NCBI GenBank assembly: GCA_903953565.1
Contig: CAJBKE010000037.1
Location: 1-64,000 of the forward strand
Reading direction: 5' to 3'
DNA from: an uncultured Verrucomicrobiota bacterium
GTDB lineage: Bacteria > Verrucomicrobiota > Verrucomicrobiia > Chthoniobacterales > JACTMZ01
DNA: 64,000 nucleotides
Shown: piece after piece, positions 1 to 8,412 of the stretch
How positions within the stretch are numbered: position 1 is the first letter of the stretch
Layout: every line of letters begins with the position of its first letter
Position numbers and translations under genes: made by a program
Notes under the pieces: model-generated
The model's database searches: none
Seen by the model: only the letters and a program-made list of their open reading frames with translations
What the model was told of the DNA's origin: nothing

Positions 1-141
1 CTCTAAAAGAGCTTTGTGCGTCATAGCGCCCGAAGGGCGCAGACCAAAAGACCAAGAGGTTAAAAGTGCGAAAGTAGAAAAGTGGAAAAGTAGACAGTGG
101 ACAGACTTCAGTTGTCAGACAGCAGAAGACTGAATGCGCAT

Positions 142-170
142 TTGCGAGATCCGATCTCGCGGGTTAATAT
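142..170 (+). promoter_or_regulatory. Predicted TA promoter: TTGCGA (142-147), N17, TAATAT (165-170); ATG at 177
   Basis: Same -35/17-nt/-10 layout as four other TA promoters in the window. Confidence 0.6.
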
Positions 171-176
171 CCGCCT

Positions 177-476
177 ATGAGCACGATTACGGCCATTTTG
201 GAGCCGGATGTGGATGGAACTCTCCATCTGCCGATTCCTGCTGAGATGCGCTCGGCCAAAGTGAAAGTCACGGCGACGCTCGAGAGTGTTGGCTCACGTC
301 CTTCTCAGACGGAAGCCATCGAGGCGTTGCGGACGCTTTCACGCCTTGGCACGTTCGGAGACATCGAAGACCCCGTGGCATGGCAACGGGAGACGCGCGA
401 GGATCGGCGCGAGGATTTCGAAAAATTTCTCGCCTCGGTGCCCGATGTGCCGCCGATGCCGGGCGACGAAATCTGA
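177..476 (+). CDS. Antitoxin-like protein (paralogue of the VapB-like ORF at 4946); no toxin ORF follows
   Basis: MSTITAILEPDVDGTLHLPIP.. aligns with MSTITAVLDACPDGTLHLPLP.. at 4946; shared promoter. Confidence 0.6.
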   Translation: MSTITAILEPDVDGTLHLPIPAEMRSAKVKVTATLESVGSRPSQTEAIEALRTLSRLGTFGDIEDPVAWQRETREDRREDFEKFLASVPDVPPMPGDEI

Positions 477-604
477 ATCAGGCAGCTCGGTGCTTTTCCC
501 GGGCCGCGTCGATCTTGGCTTGGATCTTACCTTCGGTCGGAGCCGCGCCCTTGCTGCCACGGCGTGAACTCATTTACAGCCCGATTCTCCCCAAATCCCC
601 CGGC

Positions 605-642
605 TGACACTCCAACATTCTTAAGAATGTTGGAGTATTGTC
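605..642. repeat. Palindromic hairpin CTCCAACATTC-TTAA-GAATGTTGGAG, possible terminator of the minus-strand operon; second copy at 4228
   Basis: Perfect 11-bp inverted repeat, related copy at 4228-4265. Confidence 0.6.
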
Positions 643-684
643 AGAAGCGGGCGGGCGCATACCCAAGCCGAAGTCGGACAAAAG

Positions 685-936
685 CTAATCCTCATCGTCC
701 AGAGCGGCGGCCAAGGTGAATTCATTCTCCAGAAGCTCTTTGATCCCGTGGAGCTGCGCGATGGTGACGCCGTCGCAGCCGCCGCTGCGGTCGATGGCTT
801 GCGCGATCATCGTGTTGAGGATGGCTTCCTGCGTTTTGTTGTAGGCACGGGAGTGGATCTCCGGACTGAAAACTTTCAGAATCCGTCCGAGCAACCGCTC
901 GTAGGCCTCATCTTCAGCGCGTTCGAGGTCGATCAT
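685..936 (-). CDS. Conserved hypothetical protein (83 aa, MIDLERAEDEAYERLLGRIL..)
   Basis: ATGA overlap with upstream gene at 933. Confidence 0.6.
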   Translation of the reverse strand: MIDLERAEDEAYERLLGRILKVFSPEIHSRAYNKTQEAILNTMIAQAIDRSGGCDGVTIAQLHGIKELLENEFTLAAALDDED

Positions 937-1580
937 TTGACGATGACGATCTTGGTGGATTCGCCGAGCTCGCGCAGACGGTGTTGCAGGGCGGTGAGGA
1001 CTTCGCGACCTTCGGCGTTGACGAAATGCCAATCCGCTCCCGGCATGGTGCCGTAGTAGAACTTCAAGTCGCCGAGCGGATCGCCGGCGCCGGTGCCGTT
1101 GGAAAGCGGGAGCGCATCCAAGTAATGCAAGGCGCGGGCCTCGGGTGAGTTGTAAACGGCGTAGGGACCTTCGAGGTAGTTCTCCCAAATGCGATCGTCG
1201 ACCTGATCGTCGAGGAAATGCAGATGGCGGTAGGCATAACGGAGGTTGTCGCGGTCGAAGTAGAACGCGCCTTCGTCGCGCAGCCATTTGCGCACGTCGA
1301 GATGATCATCCGGATCGATGTAAACGTGGTCGCTGAAGTATTCGCGCCAGGTGAATTGCGCCGGCAACTCGTCGGTGCGTCCGTTCAGGGCGAACTGGAA
1401 GTGATAGTCCTGATCGACGGCGTAGAGGATATTGCGCGCGGATTCCGGCGGATCGATGAAGATGCCGCCGGTCGTCTTCTCGTAATCGGCCGCACGACGC
1501 AGGAGCCACGAGGGGACAAAGCAGGAACCCAGTGCTGCGGCTCCGCTGATGATGAAGGTTCTTCGGGTGATCTCGCTCAC
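933..1580 (-). CDS. Hypothetical exported protein, twin-arginine-like signal (ITRRTFIISGAAALGS)
   Basis: GTG start overlapping upstream stop (GTGA); RR motif plus hydrophobic segment. Confidence 0.6.
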   Translation of the reverse strand: MSEITRRTFIISGAAALGSCFVPSWLLRRAADYEKTTGGIFIDPPESARNILYAVDQDYHFQFALNGRTDELPAQFTWREYFSDHVYIDPDDHLDVRKWLRDEGAFYFDRDNLRYAYRHLHFLDDQVDDRIWENYLEGPYAVYNSPEARALHYLDALPLSNGTGAGDPLGDLKFYYGTMPGADWHFVNAEGREVLTALQHRLRELGESTKIVIVK

Positions 1581-2227
1581 AAAAGTTCCTCCTCCGTTTC
1601 GAGTTCCTCTTGGTGCCACTCATCGAAGATGTGCTCACAGTGCCGGGCCAGCTGCGAGTAGAACTCGGAGCTGATGGAGGTGAAGTGGCGCAGGGTGCTG
1701 CGCCCGATGTATTCGGCATTGTGGTTGTTGAAGCCGACGATGAGGTTGCCGGGCGCCCCGCGCTGCTTGCTCGTTTCGAGCAGCTCCGCCAGCTCCCCCA
1801 AAGTGAGCGGAAGCGCGGAGGATGTGAGCGAGAGGTCGAAGGCGAACATGCCTTGGTATTCATCGGCGACGCTGTAGCTGATGGTGCCGTCCTGCTGCGG
1901 CGCCGCCCGCAGACTGATGATGTCGTGAGTCGTGGAATCCAGCGATATGCGGGCGATCTCGACCTCGCCATTGGTGAAGTCCGGGAGGTATTCGCCGCCC
2001 ATAAGGTGCGGGTGGATGCGGCCGGCGAACTGCCGCACATTTTCCGAAACGGCTTCTTGGAGGATTTCCTCGGGAATGTCTTCGACCGATCCCTCCGCCA
2101 AGGCGCGACGGATCTGCCTGCGCCGAAACTCTCCTTTGATGTTCTTGAGGATTGCCTGCGTCAGGGTTTCGTCGTGCCAGTAGGAAACAGGACGGTAGCT
2201 GTAATCGATCTCTGGATAGCGTTTCAC
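1577..2227 (-). CDS. Conserved hypothetical protein (VKRYPEIDYSYRPVSYW..)
   Basis: GTG start at 2225-2227 overlapping stop of the 93-aa ORF; protein-like composition. Confidence 0.6.
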   Translation of the reverse strand: MKRYPEIDYSYRPVSYWHDETLTQAILKNIKGEFRRRQIRRALAEGSVEDIPEEILQEAVSENVRQFAGRIHPHLMGGEYLPDFTNGEVEIARISLDSTTHDIISLRAAPQQDGTISYSVADEYQGMFAFDLSLTSSALPLTLGELAELLETSKQRGAPGNLIVGFNNHNAEYIGRSTLRHFTSISSEFYSQLARHCEHIFDEWHQEELETEEELL

Positions 2228-2505
2228 GCGGCCTCCTTTCTGAGCGCTTGGCTCCATGCTCCTCGCTCCTCGCTCCATGCGCCGAGCACGGCATCGCGAC
2301 GTGCCCGGGCGAGGCCCACGTTTTTGGTCTCCAGCGGCAACCGGAGTCGCTGCTTGGTGTAGTCGGGACGGTGGACGGTGGCGTGGAGCCACCAGGTGCC
2401 GTTGTTCCACCAGAGATGGTGGTTGGGGTTGCGGTGATGCGTGCGCAGGGAAAGTGCGCAGCCTTGCGGTAACGCCGCGAGGGCGGCGGGGATGTTTTTG
2501 CTCAT
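2224..2505 (-). CDS. Small protein (93 aa) resembling the N-terminal arm-binding domain of tyrosine recombinases, no catalytic domain; copy A
   Basis: NHHLWWNNGTWWLHATVHRPDYTKQRLRLPLETKNVGLARARRD; about 90% nt identical copy at 16837-17118. Confidence 0.7.
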   Translation of the reverse strand: MSKNIPAALAALPQGCALSLRTHHRNPNHHLWWNNGTWWLHATVHRPDYTKQRLRLPLETKNVGLARARRDAVLGAWSEERGAWSQALRKEAA

Positions 2506-2669
2506 TTGTGCGTTTCCTTAAACGCACCAAGGGAGATTTTGCTTTCCGGTCGATCCGATCGACCAGCGCATTGGCACGGAAGAGTCTCGCTCTCCCGCAC
2601 CAAGCCACCGTGGGTTCTCCTCCTCGGTTGGCAGCCCTGCCTTTTACGGCAGGACGTTCTTGATGCTGG
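2506..2669 (-). ncRNA. Predicted structured RNA leader, copy A
   Basis: Four or more hairpins incl. GGUGCGGGAGAG/CUCUUCCGUGCC with G.U pairs; 4 substitutions in 164 nt versus copy B. Confidence 0.55.
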
Positions 2670-2710
2670 GGTTACTCATACATCGGGGCGGCCCGGCGCT
2701 CAATGACGTT

Positions 2711-2770
2711 GTGCGTCATAGGCGGCCGAGCCGCTGTGACGAGTCACTTGTGGCGAGTAACGAGAGCGGG
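2711..2770. repeat. 60-bp intergenic repeat, copy at 4771-4830
   Basis: GTGCGTCATAGGCGGCCGAGCCGCTGTGACGAGTCACTTGTGGCGAG vs GTGTGTCATAAGCGGCAAAGCCGCTGTGGCGAGTCACTTGTGGCGAG. Confidence 0.8.
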
Positions 2771-2838
2771 AGGAACGGAGTGGACAGTCTGCCTCGCAGG
2801 GGATCCTGCTGCTAATCCTCATCTCCGAGCCGGGCGGA

Positions 2839-3642
2839 TCAATCGCCCTTGGCAATGCGTTCGGCATCGAACTTGGATAGCCCGGCTTTTTTGAAGCGGG
2901 CTTGCGCTTTCTTGATGTCATAGGTCACGCGGCGGAATTCCACGCGGTCGAGGCCGGGTTGGTAGATCACATAGCAGGCGCGCGGATCATCGTCGCGGGG
3001 CTGGCCCACGCTGCCGACGCCGATGGCGTAACGGCAATCCGGATCCAGGGTGATCGGATCTTCGCCCGGGGTGTAGCAGGTGATCTTTTTACCCCTCTCC
3101 TCCCAGATGGCGGGAATGTGGGTGTGACCGTAGAAGCTGATGCGGGTGGTCTGCTTGGCGAAGTGTTCTTTGGCCAGGCTCTTGTTGATGATGTAGCCGA
3201 AGCTCGGTGGTTCGTGCAGGGAGCCGTGGACCAATTCCATCTCGGCAACGGGAACAACGAGCGGAAGCTCGGAAATCCACTGGGCTTCGTCTGCGGCGAG
3301 TTGCCGGTGGCAGAGTTCGAGCGGCGGCCAGAGATCGCCGAGTTCTTCCGGATCGAGGTGCGTTTTGCCTTTGGGTTTCGTCGCCAGATACATCGCTTCG
3401 TGGTTGCCCATGAGATTGATGGGGGCGAATTCCCGCATGTATTTCACGCAGGCGGCCGGCTCGGGTCCGTAGCCAATCGTGTCGCCCAAACAAAACACGC
3501 TGAAGCAGCGTTCCGCAGCGAGGTCGGTCAGGACGGCGCCGAGTGCATCGATGTTGGCGTGGATGTCGGAGAGGATGGCGATGCCGCCGGTGGAGGCGGC
3601 TGTGACGGGTGACGAGTGACGGGTGGCGGGTTTGGTTGGCAT
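2839..3642 (-). CDS. Metallophosphoesterase family protein
   Basis: ILSDIHANIDAL..GDTIGYGPEP..LMGNHEAM..GHTHIPA. Confidence 0.9.
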   Translation of the reverse strand: MPTKPATRHSSPVTAASTGGIAILSDIHANIDALGAVLTDLAAERCFSVFCLGDTIGYGPEPAACVKYMREFAPINLMGNHEAMYLATKPKGKTHLDPEELGDLWPPLELCHRQLAADEAQWISELPLVVPVAEMELVHGSLHEPPSFGYIINKSLAKEHFAKQTTRISFYGHTHIPAIWEERGKKITCYTPGEDPITLDPDCRYAIGVGSVGQPRDDDPRACYVIYQPGLDRVEFRRVTYDIKKAQARFKKAGLSKFDAERIAKGD

Positions 3643-3675
3643 GAGTGGTTGCGGGTTGGGACGGTAAATGTGGCG

Positions 3676-3924
3676 TCAAGCGGGGCGGTCGTTTTTGAAA
3701 AGGCCTTTGTCGCGGAACATCTGGATGACGCGCTCGGTGAAATCATCCAAGGATTCGGTTTCGCGTTTGGAGGCGAGGCCGAGGGAGATCTTGGCGTTGA
3801 GCTCGGCCGCGGCTTGGTCGAACCGGGCCAGCGCCTCTTCCTCGGGTGAAGGCGGGGTTTTCTCTGACGGAGTATCGGCATCGTTCATAAAATGTCTCTC
3901 TACCCTTAAGGGGCCAGCACTCAC
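3676..3924 (-). CDS. Hypothetical protein
   Basis: ORF between minus-strand genes. Confidence 0.45.
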   Translation of the reverse strand: MSAGPLRVERHFMNDADTPSEKTPPSPEEEALARFDQAAAELNAKISLGLASKRETESLDDFTERVIQMFRDKGLFKNDRPA

Positions 3925-3934
3925 CGAAACGGGC

Positions 3935-4171
3935 TCATTCCCCGGGTCGGCGAGGATCCAGGATGAGGTGGTTGCTTTTGTAGAGCTCGACGGCTTTGCG
4001 GAGGTATTCGCCCTTCCACATGGCTTCGATCATGGACGGAGGCCGCCACTCCTCGACGCGGCGGTAACCACCCATGACGAGCTCACTGAGCGCGATCTCG
4101 GGATCTTTGTGGAACCAGGTCGGGCGCGGCGGGATGCGGCTGCAGAAGGGGTCGAATTCCATGCCTTCCAT
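3935..4171 (-). CDS. Hypothetical protein
   Basis: ORF, plausible composition. Confidence 0.5.
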   Translation of the reverse strand: MEGMEFDPFCSRIPPRPTWFHKDPEIALSELVMGGYRRVEEWRPPSMIEAMWKGEYLRKAVELYKSNHLILDPRRPGE

Positions 4172-4227
4172 TTTACCCGCCGGCCCCCCACCCCACCAAA
4201 CCGCCCCTGCGTCATAGCAGCGCGGAT

Positions 4228-4265
4228 TGACACTCCAACATTCCTAGGATTGTTGGAATATTGTC
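4228..4265. repeat. Second copy of CTCCAACATTC palindrome, downstream of a minus-strand gene
   Basis: TGACACTCCAACATTCCTAGGATTGTTGGAATATTGTC. Confidence 0.6.
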
Positions 4266-4299
4266 GGAAGCGGATGAGCCCTGAGGCAGCGGGCAGACC

Positions 4300-4707
4300 T
4301 CACGCGGCGGAATTCCAGGCGCGGTGCCGATGGTTGAGGATGTGCTCGATGGCGGAATCCGTGCGATCGAGGCCCGCACTGCAGTGCACGAGGACGGGTT
4401 TCGGCAGTTCCCGCCAGGCCTCAAGCACGGCGGCAAGCTGCTGCTGGTTCAACGGCGGACGCCGCCCTTTTTCCACCGGAATGTGACGGACGTGAAATCC
4501 CGCGACTTCATAGAACTCGATCAAGGTGGCTCCCGGGTACAAGTGGATCTGATCTTCGGTGCAGAGGCAGATGATGGACTCGATGCCGATGGCGCGAACG
4601 GCGTCCAGCCAGAGCTGCAATCGACCCATGGGAACAGGCAGGGGTTGGCCGCCGGCGTAACCGGGCCGCGCCGAGCGGTAGAGGGATTGGGGAATAACGG
4701 GAGTCAT
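4300..4707 (-). CDS. Protein tyrosine / dual-specificity phosphatase-like
   Basis: VLVHCSAGLDRTDS (HCxxGxxRT P-loop). Confidence 0.8.
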   Translation of the reverse strand: MTPVIPQSLYRSARPGYAGGQPLPVPMGRLQLWLDAVRAIGIESIICLCTEDQIHLYPGATLIEFYEVAGFHVRHIPVEKGRRPPLNQQQLAAVLEAWRELPKPVLVHCSAGLDRTDSAIEHILNHRHRAWNSAA

Positions 4708-4770
4708 GAGAGCCCGCCACGGCGGGCAGTTCGCAGTTTCCGGTATTCAATTGTCAGCCGGAAGGGGTTT

Positions 4771-4830
4771 GTGTGTCATAAGCGGCAAAGCCGCTGTGGC
4801 GAGTCACTTGTGGCGAGTGGCGAGAGAGGA
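4771..4830. repeat. 60-bp intergenic repeat, second copy
   Basis: See 2711-2770. Confidence 0.8.
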
Positions 4831-4910
4831 AAAAGCAAACTGGAGACACCGGCTGACAGTTCGACAGTTGGCAGGGGTCAGACATCACAGGTCAGAAGCC
4901 GGAATACGGT

Positions 4911-4939
4911 TTGCGGGAGGAAGTCTTGCAGGTTAATAT
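4911..4939 (+). promoter_or_regulatory. Predicted TA promoter TTGCGG-N17-TAATAT; ATG at 4946
   Basis: Shared architecture. Confidence 0.7.
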
Positions 4940-4945
4940 ACGCAG

Positions 4946-5200
4946 ATGAGTACGATTACGGCCGTCTTGGACGCCTGTCCCGATGGAACGCTGCACTTGC
5001 CGTTGCCGCCGGACTTGCGTGGCACCCGCGTGCGGGTCGAGGCCAAGCTCGAAGCTGCTCCTTCCGCGGCAAAGAGCCCTGTCGAACTTCGCGCCATCAT
5101 GCAGAAACTCCGCGACCGCAATCCATTCCGTGGCATCAAAGATCCCGTGGCATGGCAGCGCGATGCGCGTGAAGATGTGCGCTTGCCGGGACGTGATTAA
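4946..5200 (+). CDS. Antitoxin (VapB-like)
   Basis: Immediately upstream of a PIN toxin; paralogue at 177. Confidence 0.75.
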   Translation: MSTITAVLDACPDGTLHLPLPPDLRGTRVRVEAKLEAAPSAAKSPVELRAIMQKLRDRNPFRGIKDPVAWQRDAREDVRLPGRD

Positions 5201-5203
5201 GGC

Positions 5204-5578
5204 ATGGCCCGATTGCTGGACAGCAATATCCTAATCTACGCGGCCCAACCGGAACACGCATTCCTCGACGAATGGCTCGAGGCTCCGGGCACGACGCTTT
5301 CCGCCATCAGCATCACCGAGGTCCTTGGTTACGAAGGGATCACTTCCGATGATGAGGAGTTGTTCGAAGCCATGTTTGCGCAACTAATCATGCAGCCCGT
5401 GAGCGAGACGATTTTGCGACGGGCTGCCGGCCTGCGCCGCGTCCGGAAGATAAAGCTCGGCGATGCCATCGTCGCCGCCACCGCCCTGGAAACGGACAGT
5501 GAACTGGTCACGCGCAACGAGCAGGACTTCCGCGGAATCTATGGACTGCGCGTCATCAATCCCTTTGCTGGGCGTTAG
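5204..5578 (+). CDS. vapC: PIN-domain toxin (VapC family)
   Basis: MARLLDSNILIYAA..GDAIVAATALE..VTRNEQDF. Confidence 0.9.
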   Translation: MARLLDSNILIYAAQPEHAFLDEWLEAPGTTLSAISITEVLGYEGITSDDEELFEAMFAQLIMQPVSETILRRAAGLRRVRKIKLGDAIVAATALETDSELVTRNEQDFRGIYGLRVINPFAGR

Positions 5579-5741
5579 CTGGGGGGAAACTTAGAGGCGA
5601 AGAGACGAAAAGAGTTGGCAGTATTCAGTGGACAGAGGTCAGAGGGCGGAATCCGGTTTGCGGCGGCTGATTCACCGACTTTGTCGGAGGATTCACCGAT
5701 TCGGCGGTGCGCGCTCCGCCGTGATGTGTCAATGGGCAGGT

Positions 5742-7988
5742 ATGAACTCCACCCTCCTCCGGAACATCTTCATGGCCGCCGCGGCCGTCCTGCTTCATTG
5801 CCAGAATGCGTCGGCAACCATCACCGCCACCACGCGTGTCGATAACGACTGGGGATCCGGACTCACCGGAACCGTCGTGCTGCGCAACACGGGCAGTGCG
5901 CCCGTCAGTAATTGGTCGGCCACGGTGACCATGCCGGCGACCATCGCCTCGATCTGGAATGCCGCCATCGTCTCGCGCAGCGGGAACAGCAACGTGGTGA
6001 AGCCGGCAAGTTGGAATGCAACGATCCCCGCCGGCGGGACGGTGGAGTTCGGCTTCACGGTCAAGCCCGGTGGCTTCGCCGCCAACCGCATCATTGTGTC
6101 GGTGAATGGCCAAACCCCCGTGCCCACCCCGACCCCGGTTCCCACGCCGACGCCAACTCCAACACCGAGCCCGAGTCCCACGCCGACTCCGCCGCCAGCC
6201 TCCTCGCCGAACGCCGATGTCACGGTGAATGGCGTGCGCGTGGAGTTTCGCGCGGTCTCCGATTGGGGAAGTGGCATGACGGCAAGCGTGAAGCTGGTCA
6301 ATACCACCGCGGCGGTCATCTCCGGTTGGACGCTCGGCATGGATCTGCCGGTCGTTCCCAACAACGTGTGGGATGCGGGGCATACACGCACCGGTGCGCG
6401 CTCGGTATTCACGCCGGTGGCTTGGAACAGATCCATCCCCGCGGGAGGAAGCGTCACGCTCGGCTTCAATGCGTCTCCCGGCAACCTGCGGACTCCGCCC
6501 TCCAATGTGACGTTGACCGCCGCCGCGGCCACGCCTGCACCCACACCCACGCCCACACCAGCGCCGACGCCGCAACCGACACCGACCCCGACGCCACAGC
6601 CCACGCCTACGCCCATACCCACGCCGACTCCGACACCAACACCCGGCGGGACGACGGGCTATGACAAAATGCCGACGGTCGAGCAGCGGAAAATCGTCGG
6701 GTATTATCCGAACTGGGGGATTTACCAGAAGAAGTTTCCGGTGACGAAAATCCGGGGCAACCGGGTCAATGTGATCAACTACGCGTTCTTGATGGCGCTC
6801 GATCGCACCATGCCGTCGGCTTGGAACAGCGTTGTCTCCACCTACCGGGGATGGCGCTACAGCAATTACTATCCGTTCATCCAGCAACCTGCGGGCAGCA
6901 ACCTGACCGCCGGCGTTGCCCTCTTCGACGAGTATGCCGATGTGGGTGCCAACTCTCCCGCGGAAGCGCTGACCATGGTGCCGGCTTTTCGGGAAACCTC
7001 GAACTTCGCCCAGCTGCGGAATCTGAAACGCGACAACAGCAAGCTGCGCACGATGATTTCGCTCGGAGGGTGGACCTTGTCTTCGCCTTTCTTCTCGATC
7101 GCGAGGGACGCGCAGAAGCGTGCGGATTTTGCCAAGTCGGCGGTCTATGTCATGGCCCGCTACGGCTTCGATGGCATCGATATCGATTGGGAATATCCGG
7201 GCGGCGGAGGGCTCGAACAATCGGCCATGGCCAACCCGGCGTCTGATGGCGCGAACTTCCTCCTGCTGTTGCAGGCGCTGCGAGACGAGTTGGATCGCCA
7301 AGAAACAAAGGACGGGCGCGGCTACTACTTGAGCATCGCGGGACCGGGCGGGGATGAAAAAATCGCCAACTTCGATCCGGCGGCGGTGGCCGGGATCGTC
7401 GATTGGATCAATGTGATGACTTATGACTTCCAAGGGGGATGGGACAATTACACCGGACACCAGTCTCCCATGGTCAGCACCGACACATCGGCAGCGCGCA
7501 AAAATTGGTCCGTCTCCGGAGCGATCGGTTTGTATCTCAATGGCCTCAACGGGAAGAGAGGCGTGCCGGCTTCTCAACTCGTGGTTGGCATCCCATTCTA
7601 CGGACGCGGCTGGGATTCCGTGCCGCCGGGGCCGCGCAATGACGGGTTGGGCCAGAGCGGCACCGGGGCGTTGTCGTCCTTGGGCGAGACGGAATTTCCT
7701 TACGACCGTCTCTACGCCGACGGCTACCTGTCCTTCGGCAATGGGCGGAGCGTGGGCATCAATGGCTACACCAGATTCTGGGATGCGGTCGCACAGGTGC
7801 CATACTTGTACTCGGCGGCCGCGCGGCGGATGGTCACCTTCGAGGACCCGGAGTCGATTGGCATCAAGATGAACTACGTCAACCAAACGGGCTTGGGCGG
7901 CGCGATGTTCTGGGAACTGAGTGAGGACGAACTCATCGCGGAGCGCTCTCTCTTGGAAACAATCTACAACAAGCTCCGCCTACCCTGA
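5742..7988 (+). CDS. Secreted GH18 chitinase with two CBM2-like domains joined by Pro/Thr linkers
   Basis: Signal peptide; DWGSGLTGTVVLRNTG repeats; YGFDGIDIDWEYPGG (DxxDxDxE). Confidence 0.9.
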   Translation: MNSTLLRNIFMAAAAVLLHCQNASATITATTRVDNDWGSGLTGTVVLRNTGSAPVSNWSATVTMPATIASIWNAAIVSRSGNSNVVKPASWNATIPAGGTVEFGFTVKPGGFAANRIIVSVNGQTPVPTPTPVPTPTPTPTPSPSPTPTPPPASSPNADVTVNGVRVEFRAVSDWGSGMTASVKLVNTTAAVISGWTLGMDLPVVPNNVWDAGHTRTGARSVFTPVAWNRSIPAGGSVTLGFNASPGNLRTPPSNVTLTAAAATPAPTPTPTPAPTPQPTPTPTPQPTPTPIPTPTPTPTPGGTTGYDKMPTVEQRKIVGYYPNWGIYQKKFPVTKIRGNRVNVINYAFLMALDRTMPSAWNSVVSTYRGWRYSNYYPFIQQPAGSNLTAGVALFDEYADVGANSPAEALTMVPAFRETSNFAQLRNLKRDNSKLRTMISLGGWTLSSPFFSIARDAQKRADFAKSAVYVMARYGFDGIDIDWEYPGGGGLEQSAMANPASDGANFLLLLQALRDELDRQETKDGRGYYLSIAGPGGDEKIANFDPAAVAGIVDWINVMTYDFQGGWDNYTGHQSPMVSTDTSAARKNWSVSGAIGLYLNGLNGKRGVPASQLVVGIPFYGRGWDSVPPGPRNDGLGQSGTGALSSLGETEFPYDRLYADGYLSFGNGRSVGINGYTRFWDAVAQVPYLYSAAARRMVTFEDPESIGIKMNYVNQTGLGGAMFWELSEDELIAERSLLETIYNKLRLP

Positions 7989-8079
7989 GCGCTCGCGAAG
8001 CAAGGCCCGGCCGCAGGCTCCACCAAGATGGAGCCTGCGGCCTGCCTGCAGAACCATGGCGGGTCGCCATCGCGACCAA

Positions 8080-8151
8080 AAAGACCAAGAGCCGGAGTCC
8101 GCGGCAGCGGACGTAGACAGCGCGAGGCATAGCCGAGGGCAAACCAAGAGA
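8080..8151. repeat. About 72-bp intergenic repeat, copy at 11090-11165
   Basis: AGAGCCGGAGTCCGCGGCAGCGGACGTAGACAGCGCGAGGCAKAGCCGAGGGCAAACCAAGAGA. Confidence 0.85.
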
Positions 8152-8191
8152 TCAGGAACCAGGTGACAGAGGGCGGAGGGTGGAATGCGGT

Positions 8192-8220
8192 TTGCGGGGG
8201 CAGAATTTCTTAGTTAATGT
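8192..8220 (+). promoter_or_regulatory. Predicted TA promoter TTGCGG-N17-TAATGT; ATG at 8227
   Basis: Shared architecture. Confidence 0.65.
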
Positions 8221-8226
8221 CTGGCC

Positions 8227-8412
8227 ATGAGCACTGCGGTTCTTGAACTGAAGGAGAAGGTCGAGCGCCTCACTTCCGAGGAGCGCTATGAACTCATGCA
8301 GATTCTCGAGGACATCGAGGACAATACCTTGGCCGACAAAGCAGAGGCCGAGGGCAAATTCATCTCCCTCGACGAATACAAGAAGCTATCCAGCGAAGAG
8401 CAGCTCGCGTGA
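8227..8412 (+). CDS. RelB-like antitoxin
   Basis: Small ORF overlapping RelE-like toxin (GTGA). Confidence 0.75.
   Translation: MSTAVLELKEKVERLTSEERYELMQILEDIEDNTLADKAEAEGKFISLDEYKKLSSEEQLA

Larger units (their letters stand above)
2224..2669 (-). repeat. 446-bp leader+ORF unit, copy A
   Basis: Same length and boundaries as 16837-17282. Confidence 0.85.

Noticed and set aside
478-573. 31-aa minus ORF MSSRRGSKGAAPTEGKIQAKIDAAREKHRAA
   Set aside because: Protein-like composition but too short and unsupported.
1577-2608. Extended 343-aa form of the hypothetical at 1577
   Set aside because: The N-terminal 127 residues are an out-of-frame reading of the leader/93-aa unit; GTG at 2227 is preferred.
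6110-6660. CC(N)AC(N)CC repeats as possible CRISPR or tandem DNA array
   Set aside because: They encode Pro/Thr linkers between chitinase domains; ordinary coding repeats.
5625-7886. 753-aa minus-strand ORF
   Set aside because: Antisense to the GH18 chitinase; composition (His/Arg/Gly-rich) is typical of GC-rich antisense frames.
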